From contig NZ_JAMXSS010000002.1 in assembly GCF_024124825.1 (NCBI RefSeq), positions 992,001-1,056,000 on the forward strand: 64,000 nt of DNA. Reading direction: 5' to 3'. Of this stretch, positions 1 to 9,715 are shown one piece after another (position 1 is the first letter of the stretch; the number at the start of each line of letters is the position of its first letter). The DNA comes from Arthrobacter sp. H16F315. Its GTDB lineage: Bacteria; Actinomycetota; Actinomycetes; Actinomycetales; Micrococcaceae. Both the position numbers and the translations under genes were made by a program. The notes under the pieces are model-generated. The model was given only the letters and a program-made list of their open reading frames with translations. It did not search any database and had not been told where the DNA came from.

Positions 1-85
1 ACCCCGGGGAAGGCACGGGACCGGCAACCCAACGGCCAGCGGCCCTAGCCTGCGCAGGCCCGGCCGATGGGTTCGCGCAGACTTC

Positions 86-472
86 CTAGCGGTCGAGCGC
101 GGGGAGGGCACTCGCAAGGAGCGACACTGCGCTGATTACAAGGGCGGCCAAAACCGCTGTCCAGAAGAAGGTATCAATCGTGAAATGCACAGCGGTGTAG
201 CTGCTGATCCAGGACGTCAGGTAGAGCATTCCGGCGTTGATGACCACGGTGAAAAGGCCCAGGGTGAGGATGGTGATCGGCAATGACAGGAGGCTGACGA
301 TCGGCTTGACGACCGCGTTGACAACGCCGAAGATCAGGCCGATGAACAGGTAGCCCAGGACGATGCTGAGGGTGTCGTCGCCTGCGGTGGAAATGTTCAG
401 GCCGGTGAGGATCCAACAAGCGATTCCCAGGGCCAGGGCATTGATGATGACGCGTACGATGAAGGAGCGCAT
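86..472 (-). CDS. Phage holin family (superfamily IV-type) small membrane protein
   Basis: A 128-residue, very hydrophobic protein with four predicted membrane helices (about residues 5-24, 34-56, 62-86 and 102-124) and short charged loops. This matches the four-helix 'mycobacterial phage holin' family that is common as a chromosomal gene in actinobacteria. No phage genes lie nearby, so a lytic role is unlikely; the function is unknown. It is transcribed divergently from the aminotransferase at 556, with 83 bases between the starts. A GGGG stretch just before the ATG is the only ribosome-binding signal. Confidence 0.8.
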   Translation of the reverse strand: MRSFIVRVIINALALGIACWILTGLNISTAGDDTLSIVLGYLFIGLIFGVVNAVVKPIVSLLSLPITILTLGLFTVVINAGMLYLTSWISSYTAVHFTIDTFFWTAVLAALVISAVSLLASALPALDR

Positions 473-543
473 GGCCCCATGCTGTCATAAGCCCGGCGGC
501 ACGGGCAGGGGCCGTATCTCCCACCCGCGGCAAAGACCCGACG

Positions 544-549
544 TAGGCT
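544..549 (+). promoter_or_regulatory. Leaderless -10 box of the aminotransferase gene
   Basis: TAGGCT followed by exactly 6 bases and the ATG at 556. There is no Shine-Dalgarno sequence, so the transcript probably begins at or next to the ATG. No convincing -35 box is visible. Confidence 0.6.
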
Positions 550-555
550 GTTGGT

Positions 556-1674
556 ATGACTTCATCAGATAACCCGGCCGGGGGCATCAAGCCACGTCCG
601 GTGGTAGACCTCCTTCCCCGCTACGCGGCCGGCAAGCCGCCAGTCCCCGTCGAAGGCCTGGTCAGCTACAAGCTTTCCTCCAATGAAAACCCGCTGCCAC
701 CGATTCCTGCAGTGCAGCAGGCCATCGCAGCGCAGACCGATTTCAACCGCTACCCGGATCCTTTGAGCAGCAAGCTGCGCGGCGCCCTCGCTGCGTTCCT
801 TGGCGTTCCAGCGGAGGACATCGTCACCGGAGCCGGCAGCCTCGGCGCGCTAAACCAGCTCCTGACGACCTTCGCGGGGCAGAACGACGACGGCAAGCCC
901 GACGAGGTCATCTACGCCTGGCGCTCCTTCGAGGCCTATCCGATCTGCGTCGGCCTGGCCGGCGCAGACAGCGTCAGGATCCCGCTGACCGGTGAGGGAC
1001 GCCACGATCTCGACGCCATGGCCGCAGCGGTGACGGCCCGGACCCGGATGATCCTGCTCTGCACCCCAAACAACCCCACCGGGCCGATCCTGACCACCGC
1101 GGACACCGAACGTTTCATCAACCAGATACCCTCGGATGTCCTGGTGGTCATCGATGAGGCTTACCAGGAGTTCGTCCGCGACGAGCACGCCGTCGACGGC
1201 ATCGAAATGTACCGGAAGTACCCCAACGTTGTTGTCTTGCGGACGTTTTCAAAGGCCCACGGCCTCGCCGGGCTGCGCGTTGGGTACAGCGTGTCCCACC
1301 CCGAGCTCACGCAGCACCTGCGCGTAGCCGCCACCCCGTTCGCGGTCTCCCAGATCGCCGAAACAGCTGCCGTGGCATCGCTGCAGCACTTCGGTGATGT
1401 TGTAGAAAGGGTACAAAGCATTGTGGACGAACGTGACCGGGTCACGGCCGGGCTGCGGTCGCTGGGCTGGTTCGTGCCGGAGGCGCAGGGCAACTTCGTG
1501 TGGCTCGACCTCGGTCCCGACAGCACCGAATTTGCCGCCCTGGCAGGGGAGCGGGCCCTCTCCGTCCGGGCCTTCGCCAACGAGGGTGTGCGGGTCAGCA
1601 TCGGCGAAGCCGACGCCAATACCCGGTTCCTTGAGCTCTGTGCGATCTATACAAAACCGCCACGGCGTTCCTAG
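556..1674 (+). CDS. HisC/Pat-type PLP aminotransferase (histidinol-phosphate or aromatic amino acid)
   Basis: A 372-residue class I/II aminotransferase. The substrate-binding SSNENP motif lies near residue 40, CTPNNPTGP near 174, the VIDEAY acidic motif near 200, and the PLP-lysine motif TFSKAHGLAGLRVG near 230. These fit histidinol-phosphate/phenylalanine aminotransferases of the HisC2/Pat group. With no other his gene nearby and a 2-oxoacid dehydrogenase operon directly downstream, I favour amino acid transamination (aromatic or branched) over histidine synthesis. The start is set by the TAGGCT-N6-ATG leaderless arrangement. Confidence 0.85.
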   Translation: MTSSDNPAGGIKPRPVVDLLPRYAAGKPPVPVEGLVSYKLSSNENPLPPIPAVQQAIAAQTDFNRYPDPLSSKLRGALAAFLGVPAEDIVTGAGSLGALNQLLTTFAGQNDDGKPDEVIYAWRSFEAYPICVGLAGADSVRIPLTGEGRHDLDAMAAAVTARTRMILLCTPNNPTGPILTTADTERFINQIPSDVLVVIDEAYQEFVRDEHAVDGIEMYRKYPNVVVLRTFSKAHGLAGLRVGYSVSHPELTQHLRVAATPFAVSQIAETAAVASLQHFGDVVERVQSIVDERDRVTAGLRSLGWFVPEAQGNFVWLDLGPDSTEFAALAGERALSVRAFANEGVRVSIGEADANTRFLELCAIYTKPPRRS

Positions 1675-1821
1675 CGCTTAACATAACGGCCGAGGCTGGC
1701 CGGCTGAGGATAAAGTTAGGACCAGTAAGCCAAAATATATACCGGCCCGGGAATGCATAACCGGCAGGGCATATATCCCAGCGATTGCGACGCATTCGGA
1801 TGCGGCAAGCAAGGAGACGGT

Positions 1822-3068
1822 ATGGGCGCCACACATCTGCCCTCTACCGAGTTCGACGGAACCGACATTGAGGAACAGCTCGAGGCTGAAGCCGAAGCCC
1901 ACGTGGGGGACCCGGATGAGCCGATGGTGCAGCTCCTCGCCCCTGACGGCACGCTCGGCGCGGATCCCGTCTACTCGGAATACGCCGAGCGGCTCGACCC
2001 GGAAAAACTGCGCGGCTTCTACGCCGATATGGCGAAAATCCGCCGCTTCGACGTCGAGGCGACTGCGCTGCAACGCCAGGGCCAGCTGGCCCTCTGGGTT
2101 CCCCTCACCGGTCAGGAAGCCGCCCAGATCGGCTCCGGCAGGGCCAGCCAGCCACAGGACTACATCTTCCCCACCTACCGCGAACACGGCGTCGCCCTGA
2201 CCCGCAACGTGGATCTTGCCGAGCTGCTGCGACAGTTCCGCGGGGTGTCCAACGGTGGCTGGAACCCCAAGGACACCAACTTTCATCTCTACACACTTGT
2301 CCTCGCCGCGCAGACTCCGCACGCGGTCGGCTACGCAATGGGAATCCAGCGCGACCAGAAGTTCGCGGCGGCCGCCGCAGCAGCGAACGGGGCGACGTCG
2401 CAGGTTCCGGAGCCCAAGGCGGCCGTTATGGTCTATTTCGGCGACGGCGCCAGCTCCGAAGGCGACGTCCATGAATCCATGGTCTTCGCATCCTCGTACA
2501 AGGTCCCCGTCGTTTTTTTCTGCCAGAACAATCACTGGGCGATCTCCGTCCCCAGTTCCGTGCAAACCCGAGTCCCGCTGGCCGACCGGGCCAAAGGCTA
2601 CGGGTTCCCGGGCATCCGGGTGGACGGAAACGACGTGATCGCCGTCCATGCCGTGACCGAGTGGGCGCTGGAACGTGCCCGCCAGGGCGAAGGCCCGGTG
2701 TTGATCGAGGCGTTTACCTACCGTGTCGGCGCGCACACCACGGCTGACGATCCCACGAAGTACCGGGAATCAGCCGAGGAAAGCCGGTGGCGGGCCCAAG
2801 GGATCCGCTGGAGCGGCTGGAGAAGTACCTGCGCGCCGAAGGCTTCGCCGACGACGCATTCTTCGCTCAGGTCAAGGCCGACGGCGACGATCTCGCCGCG
2901 TATGTCCGAAAAACCACCCACGACCTGGAAACCCCTGACATCCGGACCGCCTTCGCCAACACCTACGTGGAAGCCCACCCGCTGGTGGCCGAGGAACTGG
3001 CCTGGTTCGAGGAGTACAGCGCAGGCTTCGCCGACGATTCGGCGGCCCCGGCAGAAGGTGCCAATTGA
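1822..3068 (+). pseudogene. 2-oxoacid dehydrogenase E1 alpha subunit, frameshifted near 2795
   Basis: Thiamine-diphosphate E1 alpha subunit of a pyruvate or branched-chain 2-oxoacid dehydrogenase. The ThDP motif runs from GDGASSEGD to NNHWAIS, and the conserved HTTADDPTKYR segment follows. After ESRWRA the protein continues in another frame as DPLERLEKYLRAEGF to the stop at 3066-3068. A one-base loss (or two-base gain) within 2791-2803 explains the break; repaired length is about 415 residues, normal for the family. The ATG at 1822 has an AAGGAG six bases upstream. Two ATATAT tracts (1735-1740, 1771-1776) lie in the promoter region. The stop overlaps the E1 beta ATG as TGATG. The lesion could be a sequencing error, since E1 beta and E2 are intact. 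Confidence 0.85.
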
Positions 3069-4048
3069 TGACCACCATGACCATTGCCAAGGCCATCAAT
3101 GAAGGCCTCCGAGCGACGCTGACGGACCACCCCCGGTCACTGCTGATGGGCGAGGACATTGGGCCCCTGGGCGGCGTATACCGCGTCACCGACGGCCTGA
3201 TCGCCGAATTCGGTGCCGACCGCGTGGTGGACACCCCGCTGGCGGAGTCCGGCATCGTAGGTACCGCGATCGGGTTGTCCCTGCGCGGGTACCTGCCCAT
3301 CTGTGAAATCCAGTTCGACGGGTTCGTCTTTCCGGGCTTCAACCAGATCACCACGCAGCTGGCCAAAATGCGTGCCCGCAGCAACGGCAACCTGACGGTA
3401 CCCGTTGTCATCAGGATCCCTTATGGCGGCGGCATCGGCTCGATCGAACACCACTCGGAGTCCCCGGAGGCATTGTTCGCCCATACCGCCGGACTGCGCA
3501 TCATCACCCCGTCGAACCCGCACGACGCCTACTGGATGATCCAGCAGGCAGTCGAGTGCCAGGACCCTGTGATTGTTTTCGAACCCAAACGCCGCTACTG
3601 GCTCAAGGGCGAGGTCGACACCGGTTCCCCCGGCGCCTCCGCAGACCCGTTTAAGGCCCATGTCCTCCGCGAGGGCACGGACGCCACAGTGGTTGTCTAC
3701 GGCCCGCTGGTGCCGGTGGCCCTCGCGGCCGCCAATGCCGCCGCCGAGGACGGTCACAGCGTCGAGGTGATCGACCTCCGTTCCATTTCGCCAATCGACT
3801 TCGACACCGTCACGGACTCCGTTAAGAAGACCGGCCGGCTGATTGTGGCCCACGAGGCTCCCACCTTCGGCGGCATCGGCGGCGAAATCGCGGCCCGGGT
3901 CAGTGAGCGCGCCTTCCACTCCCTCGAGGCGCCTGTGATCCGCGTCGGCGGCTTCCACATGCCCTACCCGGTGGCCAAGGTGGAGGAAGACTACCTGCCG
4001 GACATCGACCGGATCCTTGAGGCACTGGACCGTGCCCTCTCCTACTGA
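3068..4048 (+). CDS. 2-oxoacid dehydrogenase E1 beta subunit
   Basis: A 326-residue transketolase-like beta subunit (pyrimidine-binding domain followed by transketolase C-terminal domain). Visible hallmarks are MGEDIGPLGGVYRVT, the DTPLAESGIVGTAIG segment with the ThDP-activating glutamate, YGGGIGSIEHHSES, and a C-terminal RVGGFHMPYPVAKVEEDYLP. It forms the E1 heterotetramer with the preceding alpha subunit. Translation is coupled by the ATGA overlap; a second in-frame ATG at 3077 is an alternative start. Actinobacterial pyruvate dehydrogenase usually uses a single-chain AceE, so an alpha/beta E1 here favours a branched-chain 2-oxoacid substrate, but sequence alone does not settle it. Confidence 0.9.
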   Translation: MTTMTIAKAINEGLRATLTDHPRSLLMGEDIGPLGGVYRVTDGLIAEFGADRVVDTPLAESGIVGTAIGLSLRGYLPICEIQFDGFVFPGFNQITTQLAKMRARSNGNLTVPVVIRIPYGGGIGSIEHHSESPEALFAHTAGLRIITPSNPHDAYWMIQQAVECQDPVIVFEPKRRYWLKGEVDTGSPGASADPFKAHVLREGTDATVVVYGPLVPVALAAANAAAEDGHSVEVIDLRSISPIDFDTVTDSVKKTGRLIVAHEAPTFGGIGGEIAARVSERAFHSLEAPVIRVGGFHMPYPVAKVEEDYLPDIDRILEALDRALSY

Positions 4049-4106
4049 CTGAGCCCTTCCCTCCCGGCCGCTTCCCGCTGAGGCGCCTTCTCCCAACAAG
4101 GACAAC

Positions 4107-5603
4107 ATGACTCTCCACAAGTTCAACCTCCCCGATGTGGGCGAAGGACTGACCGAGGCCGAGATCGTCGCCTGGAAGGTTAAGCCCGGCGACACGGTGG
4201 CCATCAACGATGTCCTCTGCGAAATCGAGACGGCAAAATCCCTGGTCGAGCTGCCCTCGCCGTTCGCTGGTACCGTCACCGAACTCCTGGTCGCGGAGGG
4301 ACTGACGGTAGACGTTGGAACCGCGATCATCAGCGTGACCGACGCCCAGGCTGCTGCCGTCGCGCCGGCCCCCGGCGCGCCGGCTCCCGATGCGCCGATG
4401 TACGGCACGCTGGCGGAGGACACGCTCGACGCCGTTGAATCGGACGGCCGCCCGGCCGCCGGTCCCCTGGTGGGCTCCGGTCCCAAGGCCGACGCCGTCA
4501 AGCGCCGCCGGCGGGTTGGCCCGCCGGCAGCCAGGCAGGGGGTTTCCACGGCCCCGGCCGCAGAACCGGCAGCGCTGGCTGAGCCAGTCGAGAGCCACGA
4601 CATCTGGATCAGTCCGGAAGCCGTCGCGCACGCTGAACGCCCGGCCGCGGCTGCCGCGCCGGATCAGCGCCCCACCCTCGGCGGGGCCATCACAGGCCTG
4701 GTCAGCAGGGTTCTGGCCAAGCCTCCGGTGCGCAAGATTGCCCGCGACCTTGGCATCGATCTGGCCGACGTCGTCCCCACCGGGGCCCGCGGCGAAGTGA
4801 CCCGCGAAGACCTGGTCAGTTACCAGTCCCAGCGCGACGCGGAACTGGACAAGGCGGACACTTTCTGGGGCAGGACGGGCAGCCCGCAGGAACGGCGGAT
4901 CGAGCGGATTCCGGTCAAGGGCGTCCGCAAGGCCACCGCGCGGGCAATGGTCGAGTCGGCCTTCGCGGCCCCGCACGTCAGCATCTTCGTCGACGTCGAC
5001 GCCAGCCGGACCATGGAGTTCGTCAAACGGCTCAAGGCCTCCCGTGATTTCGAAGGCATCAAGGTTTCCCCGCTCCTGATCCTGGCCAAGGCGGTCATCT
5101 GGGCGGCGGCACGGAACCCGAGCGTCAACGCAACCTGGGTGGACAACCAGGACGGCAGCGACTCCGCCGAGATCCATGTCAAGCACTTTATGAATTTGGG
5201 AATTGCGGCGGCAACGCCCCGTGGCCTGATGGTCCCGAACATCAAGAACGCCCAGGACCTGTCGCTCAAGGAGTTGGCCCTGGCCCTGAACGACCTTGCG
5301 ACCACTGCCCGGGCCGGAAAGACCCAGCCCGCCCAGATGCAGGGTGGGACCTTGACGGTCACCAACATCGGGGCCCTCGGCATCGACACGGGCACACCGA
5401 TCATCAACCCGGGCGAGGTGGCGATCGTGGCTTTTGGCACGATTAAGCAGAAGCCCTGGGTCCTCGACGGCGAAGTGATTCCGCGCTGGATCACAACGCT
5501 CGGCGGCTCGTTCGACCACCGGGTGGTCGACGGCGACCTCTCGGCGCGGTTTATGGCCGACGTGGCGGCGATCCTGGAAGAGCCCGCTCTCCTGCTCGAC
5601 TGA
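4107..5603 (+). CDS. 2-oxoacid dehydrogenase E2 (dihydrolipoamide acyltransferase)
   Basis: A 498-residue E2 core protein. One N-terminal lipoyl domain carries the lipoylated lysine (K44 in ETAKS). An Ala/Pro-rich linker follows, then a peripheral-subunit-binding domain (about 205-245, [15 protein letters not shown]), another linker, and the acyltransferase domain ending with the catalytic HRVVDG (H471). It accepts the acyl group from E1 and transfers it to CoA. It lies 58 bases after E1 beta, preceded by AAGGAC, and clearly belongs to the same operon. No E3 (lipoamide dehydrogenase) gene is present in the window, so E3 must be shared with another locus. Confidence 0.92.
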   Translation: MTLHKFNLPDVGEGLTEAEIVAWKVKPGDTVAINDVLCEIETAKSLVELPSPFAGTVTELLVAEGLTVDVGTAIISVTDAQAAAVAPAPGAPAPDAPMYGTLAEDTLDAVESDGRPAAGPLVGSGPKADAVKRRRRVGPPAARQGVSTAPAAEPAALAEPVESHDIWISPEAVAHAERPAAAAAPDQRPTLGGAITGLVSRVLAKPPVRKIARDLGIDLADVVPTGARGEVTREDLVSYQSQRDAELDKADTFWGRTGSPQERRIERIPVKGVRKATARAMVESAFAAPHVSIFVDVDASRTMEFVKRLKASRDFEGIKVSPLLILAKAVIWAAARNPSVNATWVDNQDGSDSAEIHVKHFMNLGIAAATPRGLMVPNIKNAQDLSLKELALALNDLATTARAGKTQPAQMQGGTLTVTNIGALGIDTGTPIINPGEVAIVAFGTIKQKPWVLDGEVIPRWITTLGGSFDHRVVDGDLSARFMADVAAILEEPALLLD

Positions 5604-5615
5604 GCCCCGTGGGTG

Positions 5616-5954
5616 CTAGGTGCCCGAGTAGCTCGACAGCATCGCGGCCAGGCCCGGATCCCCGCTGATCCCGGCCAGGGCGGCGGCGGCCGCCATCATC
5701 ACCGCGGCGAAGCCGGAGGTGCACGCGGTGACCACAGCGAAGAACTTCCAGTCCTCGCGCAGGACGCTCCGGATGGTGTCCGGCATCCGGAGCCCGGGGG
5801 AGATGACGTTGGGGGCACTGTCGGTGGAGCCGTCGTCCAAAAAAGCGATAACCCGGCCGGCCCCGCGGTCCACCCGCATGGTGCTGATGTGGTTGCCGTG
5901 CCGGGCCAGGAGTATGTCGTGGCCAACGAGCTGGCGGCGCTGAAGAGTGGGCAT
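5616..5954 (-). CDS. Small hypothetical protein with C-terminal membrane segment
   Basis: A 112-residue protein I do not recognise. The N-terminal 70 residues are polar (RRQLVGHDILLARHGNHIS, then an acidic DDGSTDSAPN stretch). A hydrophobic, alanine-rich segment at about 73-95 could be a membrane anchor. A GGGAGACC ribosome-binding site precedes the ATG, which supports translation. It converges on the E2 gene with only 12 bases between stops, and diverges from the CoA ligase. Confidence 0.6.
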   Translation of the reverse strand: MPTLQRRQLVGHDILLARHGNHISTMRVDRGAGRVIAFLDDGSTDSAPNVISPGLRMPDTIRSVLREDWKFFAVVTACTSGFAAVMMAAAAALAGISGDPGLAAMLSSYSGT

Positions 5955-6172
5955 AGTGGTCTCCCGAAGAGCGAAAGTTGGATGTCCACGCCGGTGGGGG
6001 CACCTGCAATTTTACCGCCGTGCCGATGCTGCGCCCGGCCGGAATCAGCGTGAGGCTACCCACGGGGGGCAGTGACGCGGCTCAACACAGTTCCTGTCCA
6101 GGACCGGCCGGCGGCATTAGAGTTGCACCAGCCGCCGCCAACCGTGCGGACGCGGATCAAAGGAGATATTGC

Positions 6173-7770
6173 GTGTTTTCGAGCCCGTTCCCCGATGTGG
6201 AAATTCCCGACGTAAGCCTTTATGAGTACCTCTTCGGCGGCCTGGAGGAGGTCGACCTGGAACGGATCGCCCTTGTGGACGGCGTGAGCGGTGCGGAAAT
6301 GAGTTACCGGAGCCTCGTCGCGCAGATCGACGCCGTGGCCGGAGCCGTCGCGGCCCAAGGACTGGGCGTCCACGGTGTCGCGGCCATCCTGTGCCCCAAC
6401 GTCCCGGCGTTCGCCGTCGTTTTCCACGGGCTGTTGCGGGCCGGCGCGACGGTAACCACAGTCAACTCGCTCTACACGGCGGACGAAATCGCGCTCCAGT
6501 TGGCCGACGCCGGCGCGGAGTGGCTGTTCACCGTCTCCGCTTTGCTCCCGGCAGCCCGGGAAGCTGCCGCCCGCGCGGGTATCCCGGCAGAGCGCCTCGT
6601 CGTCCTCGACGGCGCCCCGGACATCCCTCGCTGCAGGATCTGCTCAGCTCCGGCGCGCCGGCTCCGCAAATCACCTTCGATTCCGCCACCCACGTGGCCG
6701 TTATGCCGTACTCCTCCGGCACTACCGGCCGGCCCAAGGGCGTGATGCTCAGCCACCGGAACTTGATTGCAAACGCTGCGCAGTCCCGCGGACTGCTGAA
6801 GGTCGCTCCGGAGGACCGCTTGCTGGCGCTGCTGCCGTTCTTCCACATTTACGGGCTGACCGTGCTGCTGAACCTGGCCTTGTTGCAACGGGCATGCCTG
6901 GTGACAATGCCGAAGTTTGAACTGACCGAGTTCCTGCGCATCATTCAGGACCAGAAATGCAGTTACCTGTTCATCGCCCCGCCCGTGGCTGTGGCCTTGT
7001 CCAAACACCCGCTGGTGGCTGATTACGATCTGAGTTCCGTCCACACCACGCTTTCCGGAGCCGCACCGCTGGATGGCGACCTCGGCGTGAAACTGGGCGA
7101 ACGACTAGGCTGCCGCGTGCTGCAGGGCTACGGCATGACGGAGATGAGCCCCGTGTCCCACTTGATCCCGGTGGACGCCGCCGACGTCCCCGTCAGCTCG
7201 GTGGGCTTTACGGTCCCGAACATGGACTGCCGGCTGCTGGACCCGGCCACAGGGGAGGAGATCGAGGTGCCCAACGAGGGCGTCAGCGCCCCCGGTCACT
7301 TGTTGTGCCGCGGACCGAACGTGATGCTCGGCTACCTTAACCGGCCGGAGGAAACGGCGGACACTCTCGACCCGGACGGCTTCCTGCATACCGGGGACAT
7401 TGCCACCGTCCGTGCCGACGGAGTGGTCACCATCGTGGACCGGCTCAAGGAGCTGATCAAGTACAAGGGCTATCAGATCGCGCCGGCGGAACTGGAGGCG
7501 CTGCTCCTGACCCACCCCGGCATCGCGGACGCTGCCGTGATCGGCACGTCCGACGCCGACGGCCAGGAAGTGCCGATGGCGTTTGTTGTGCGCCAGCCCG
7601 GGGACGACGGTGAGCGGCTCGACGAGGCCGCAGTTATGGAGTACGTGGCGGCCAAGGTGGCGCCGTTCAAGAAGATCCGGCGGGTCGAGTTCATCGATGC
7701 CGTCCCGAAGTCGTCTTCCGGCAAAATCCTGCGCCGGATCCTTAAGACCTCCGGGACGGCGGCCGGGTAG
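6173..7770 (+). pseudogene. 4-coumarate-CoA ligase-like AMP-forming ligase, frameshifted near 6620
   Basis: An adenylate-forming acyl/aryl-CoA ligase. The GTG at 6173 has a strong AAAGGAG seven bases upstream. The first part (FSSPFPDVEIPDVSLYEYLF through VLDGAP) is in one frame; the rest (HPSLQDLLSSG onward) is in another. One missing G in the CCCCGG run at 6615-6620 restores a 532-residue protein. The later motifs are complete: PYSSGTTGRPKGVMLSHRN (AMP binding), YGMTEMSP, DGFLHTGDIA, DRLKELIKYKGYQI and the C-terminal PKSSSGKILRR with the catalytic lysine. The likely substrates are cinnamic-type acids or fatty acids. Given the intact motifs, a sequencing indel is a serious alternative to gene decay. 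Confidence 0.85.
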
Positions 7771-7799
7771 CCCGGCCCGGCGCCACTGGCCGGCGCTTC

Positions 7800-8231
7800 C
7801 TAGTCGGAAGCGTCGGTCTTGGCGATGTAGACATCGCAGGGGGCGTTGTGCGCCACGGAGTTGGCGACGCTGCCGAGCACGCGTCCCAGTCCCTTCATCC
7901 GCCGGTTGCCGACGACGATCATCTGCGCACCGGAGCGGCCAGCCTCGGCGATCAGGGCTTCGGCCGGTTTGCCGCGGGCGGCCGCGTAGGTAACGTTCAG
8001 TGCCGGCGTCCGGAGGCTGTCGGCGACCCGTCGGGCGACCTTCTCGGCTTCTCCCGCATCGGAGACAATGAATTTGTCGCTGCCGCTGCCGAAGACTTCG
8101 GTCCGGTCGCTGTCGAACGCACTGACCACGTGAAGGGTGGCCCCTTGAATGGCGGCCAGGTCACGGGCAGTGTGCGCGGCTTTCAGGGCAGTCTCGCTGC
8201 CATCGACGCCGACAACAATAATTCCGGTCAT
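7800..8231 (-). CDS. Universal stress protein (UspA family)
   Basis: A 143-residue single-domain Usp. It begins IIVVGVDGSETALKAA and ends with the ATP-binding signature G-x2-x-G-x9-G-S/N (GNRRMKGLGRVLGSVANSV, about residues 107-125), so it is probably the ATP-binding subtype. Cytoplasmic stress or dormancy protein. An AAAGGAG lies just before the ATG. It sits downstream of, and in the same direction as, the aminotransferase at 8285, with 53 bases between, so read-through is possible. Confidence 0.9.
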   Translation of the reverse strand: MTGIIVVGVDGSETALKAAHTARDLAAIQGATLHVVSAFDSDRTEVFGSGSDKFIVSDAGEAEKVARRVADSLRTPALNVTYAAARGKPAEALIAEAGRSGAQMIVVGNRRMKGLGRVLGSVANSVAHNAPCDVYIAKTDASD

Positions 8232-8284
8232 GAATGCTCCTTTGAGGTCAACAAACTTCTGTGGCCATGGGCCGATGATTCAGG

Positions 8285-9574
8285 CTACCCCGCAACGATC
8301 GCTTCGCGCAGGACCGGCGCCAGTCGCCGGACGCCTTCGCGGATGGATTCCGGCGGGACCGCACTAAAGGCCAGTCGAATCTTGTGGGATGGCTCATCGG
8401 AATGGGTGAAGGCAGCCCCCGGAATAAAGACCACCCCGGCGTCAATCGCTTTTGCCAGCAGGGGATAGGTGTCTACGCCCTCGGGCAGGGTCACCCAAAC
8501 GAAGAAGCCGCCCTCCGGGCGGGTCCAGCTCACGCCCGGCGGCATGAACTCATCCAAGGCGGCCAGCATTGCGGTGCAGCGCTCCTGGTAGAGGCCCCGG
8601 TAGGTCTCGATCTGGCCGCGCCAGTCGTAGTCCCGGAGATAGGCGGAGACAAGCATCTGGTTCAGGGTTGGCGGGCATAGTGTGACAGCCTCTGAAGCCA
8701 GGTAATAGCGGCGCTGAAGGTGCGCCGGGACGAGCGCCCAACCGATCCGGAGCCCCGGTGCAAAGATTTTCGAGAAGGACCCCATGTAGATTACGTCGTC
8801 CGGGTTGGCGGCCCGCAGCGGGATGAGGGGCTTGCCGTCGAACCGGAGCAGCCCGTAAGGGTTGTCCTCAAGCACCAAAATATTCGCATTGCGGCATATA
8901 TCCACGACCTGTTGCCGCCGCTCCGCGGACAGTGTTACCCCGGAGGGGTTGTTGAAGCTTGGGATGGTGTACAAAAACTTGATGCTCTTGCCCGCCGTCT
9001 GCAGGGCGGCGATCTTGGCCTCCAGCAGGTCGGGGACGATGCCGTCACCGTCCATGGGTACGGTGGCGACCTCGACCTGGTAGGCCTCGAAGGTGTTGAG
9101 GGCGCCGACGTAGGTGGGATCCTCAACGAGAACCACGTCGCCGGGGTTGCAGAAGACCTTGGTCGCAACGTCCTGCGCTGACTGCGACCCGGCGGTGATC
9201 ACCACGTTTTCGGGTCTGGCGTCCAGGATTCCCTCCGCGGCCATCACTTCGCAAATCTGGCTGCGGAGTTCCTCGGTGCCTTGCCCGCCGCCGTATTGCA
9301 GTGCGGTCATACCCTGTTCCGCGATGATCTTTGCGGCGGTCTCGCCGAGCCGTGCCAGGGGCAGCGACTGCAGGTACGGGCTGCCGCCGGCCAGCGAGAC
9401 GAGGCCGGGGCGCATCGAGATGTCGAAAACATCCCGGACTGCCGATTGCTTGATATTTGCTGCGCGCTCCGAGAACAGATCCTCGTGGCGGTGGGCGGAC
9501 GATGCCGCACGTTCGATTGCGTCAATAGCCTCGGCCGGAAGCGCTTCGGCGGCGTCAAGTGTTTCGTGGGTCAC
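8285..9574 (-). CDS. PLP-dependent class I/II aminotransferase (2-aminoadipate/LysN-like)
   Basis: About 429 residues from the GTG at 9574. Visible features are YGGGQGTEELR, the ITAGSQSAQDV cofactor-phosphate loop, the PSFNNPSGVT motif, the LEDNPYGLLRFDG acid motif and the PLP-lysine segment MGSFSKIFAPGLRIGW. This is the fold-type I subgroup related to MocR C-terminal domains and 2-aminoadipate transaminases, here without a DNA-binding domain. The reading frame stays open upstream to 9694, but a well-formed leaderless promoter ends 6 bases before the GTG (-35 TTGCCT, 18-base spacer, -10 TACGCT), which fixes the start. Confidence 0.85.
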   Translation of the reverse strand: MTHETLDAAEALPAEAIDAIERAASSAHRHEDLFSERAANIKQSAVRDVFDISMRPGLVSLAGGSPYLQSLPLARLGETAAKIIAEQGMTALQYGGGQGTEELRSQICEVMAAEGILDARPENVVITAGSQSAQDVATKVFCNPGDVVLVEDPTYVGALNTFEAYQVEVATVPMDGDGIVPDLLEAKIAALQTAGKSIKFLYTIPSFNNPSGVTLSAERRQQVVDICRNANILVLEDNPYGLLRFDGKPLIPLRAANPDDVIYMGSFSKIFAPGLRIGWALVPAHLQRRYYLASEAVTLCPPTLNQMLVSAYLRDYDWRGQIETYRGLYQERCTAMLAALDEFMPPGVSWTRPEGGFFVWVTLPEGVDTYPLLAKAIDAGVVFIPGAAFTHSDEPSHKIRLAFSAVPPESIREGVRRLAPVLREAIVAG

Positions 9575-9610
9575 AGTCCCAGCGTACAACCCGTGTTGTC
9601 TTGGAGGCAA
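9575..9610 (-). promoter_or_regulatory. Leaderless promoter of the aminotransferase gene
   Basis: On the minus strand, TTGCCT (9610-9605), 18 bases, TACGCT (9586-9581), 6 bases, then GTG (9574). The geometry is near ideal for a housekeeping sigma factor, with transcription starting at or next to the start codon. Confidence 0.7.
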
Positions 9611-9662
9611 CGATTGTTCACAGAGTCGCCCGAAGCCGCAGTATTCCCCGGCCGGACGCGGA

Positions 9663-9691
9663 ACGTCCCCGGCAGGGCCTGCCGGGGACGT
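9663..9691 (-). terminator. Hairpin after the FMN reductase gene
   Basis: A perfect inverted repeat, ACGTCCCCGGCAGG / CCTGCCGGGGACGT, with a one-base centre. It starts about 25 bases past the FMN reductase stop. No U-tract follows, so it is a strong hairpin of the kind seen at actinobacterial transcript ends. Confidence 0.6.
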
Positions 9692-9715
9692 CAAGGATGA
9701 AGGGCGGGGCTGGAG

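Noticed and set aside
86..472. Prophage remnant suggested by the holin-like gene
   Set aside because: No other phage gene, integrase or attachment site is nearby; this family is a normal chromosomal gene in actinobacteria.
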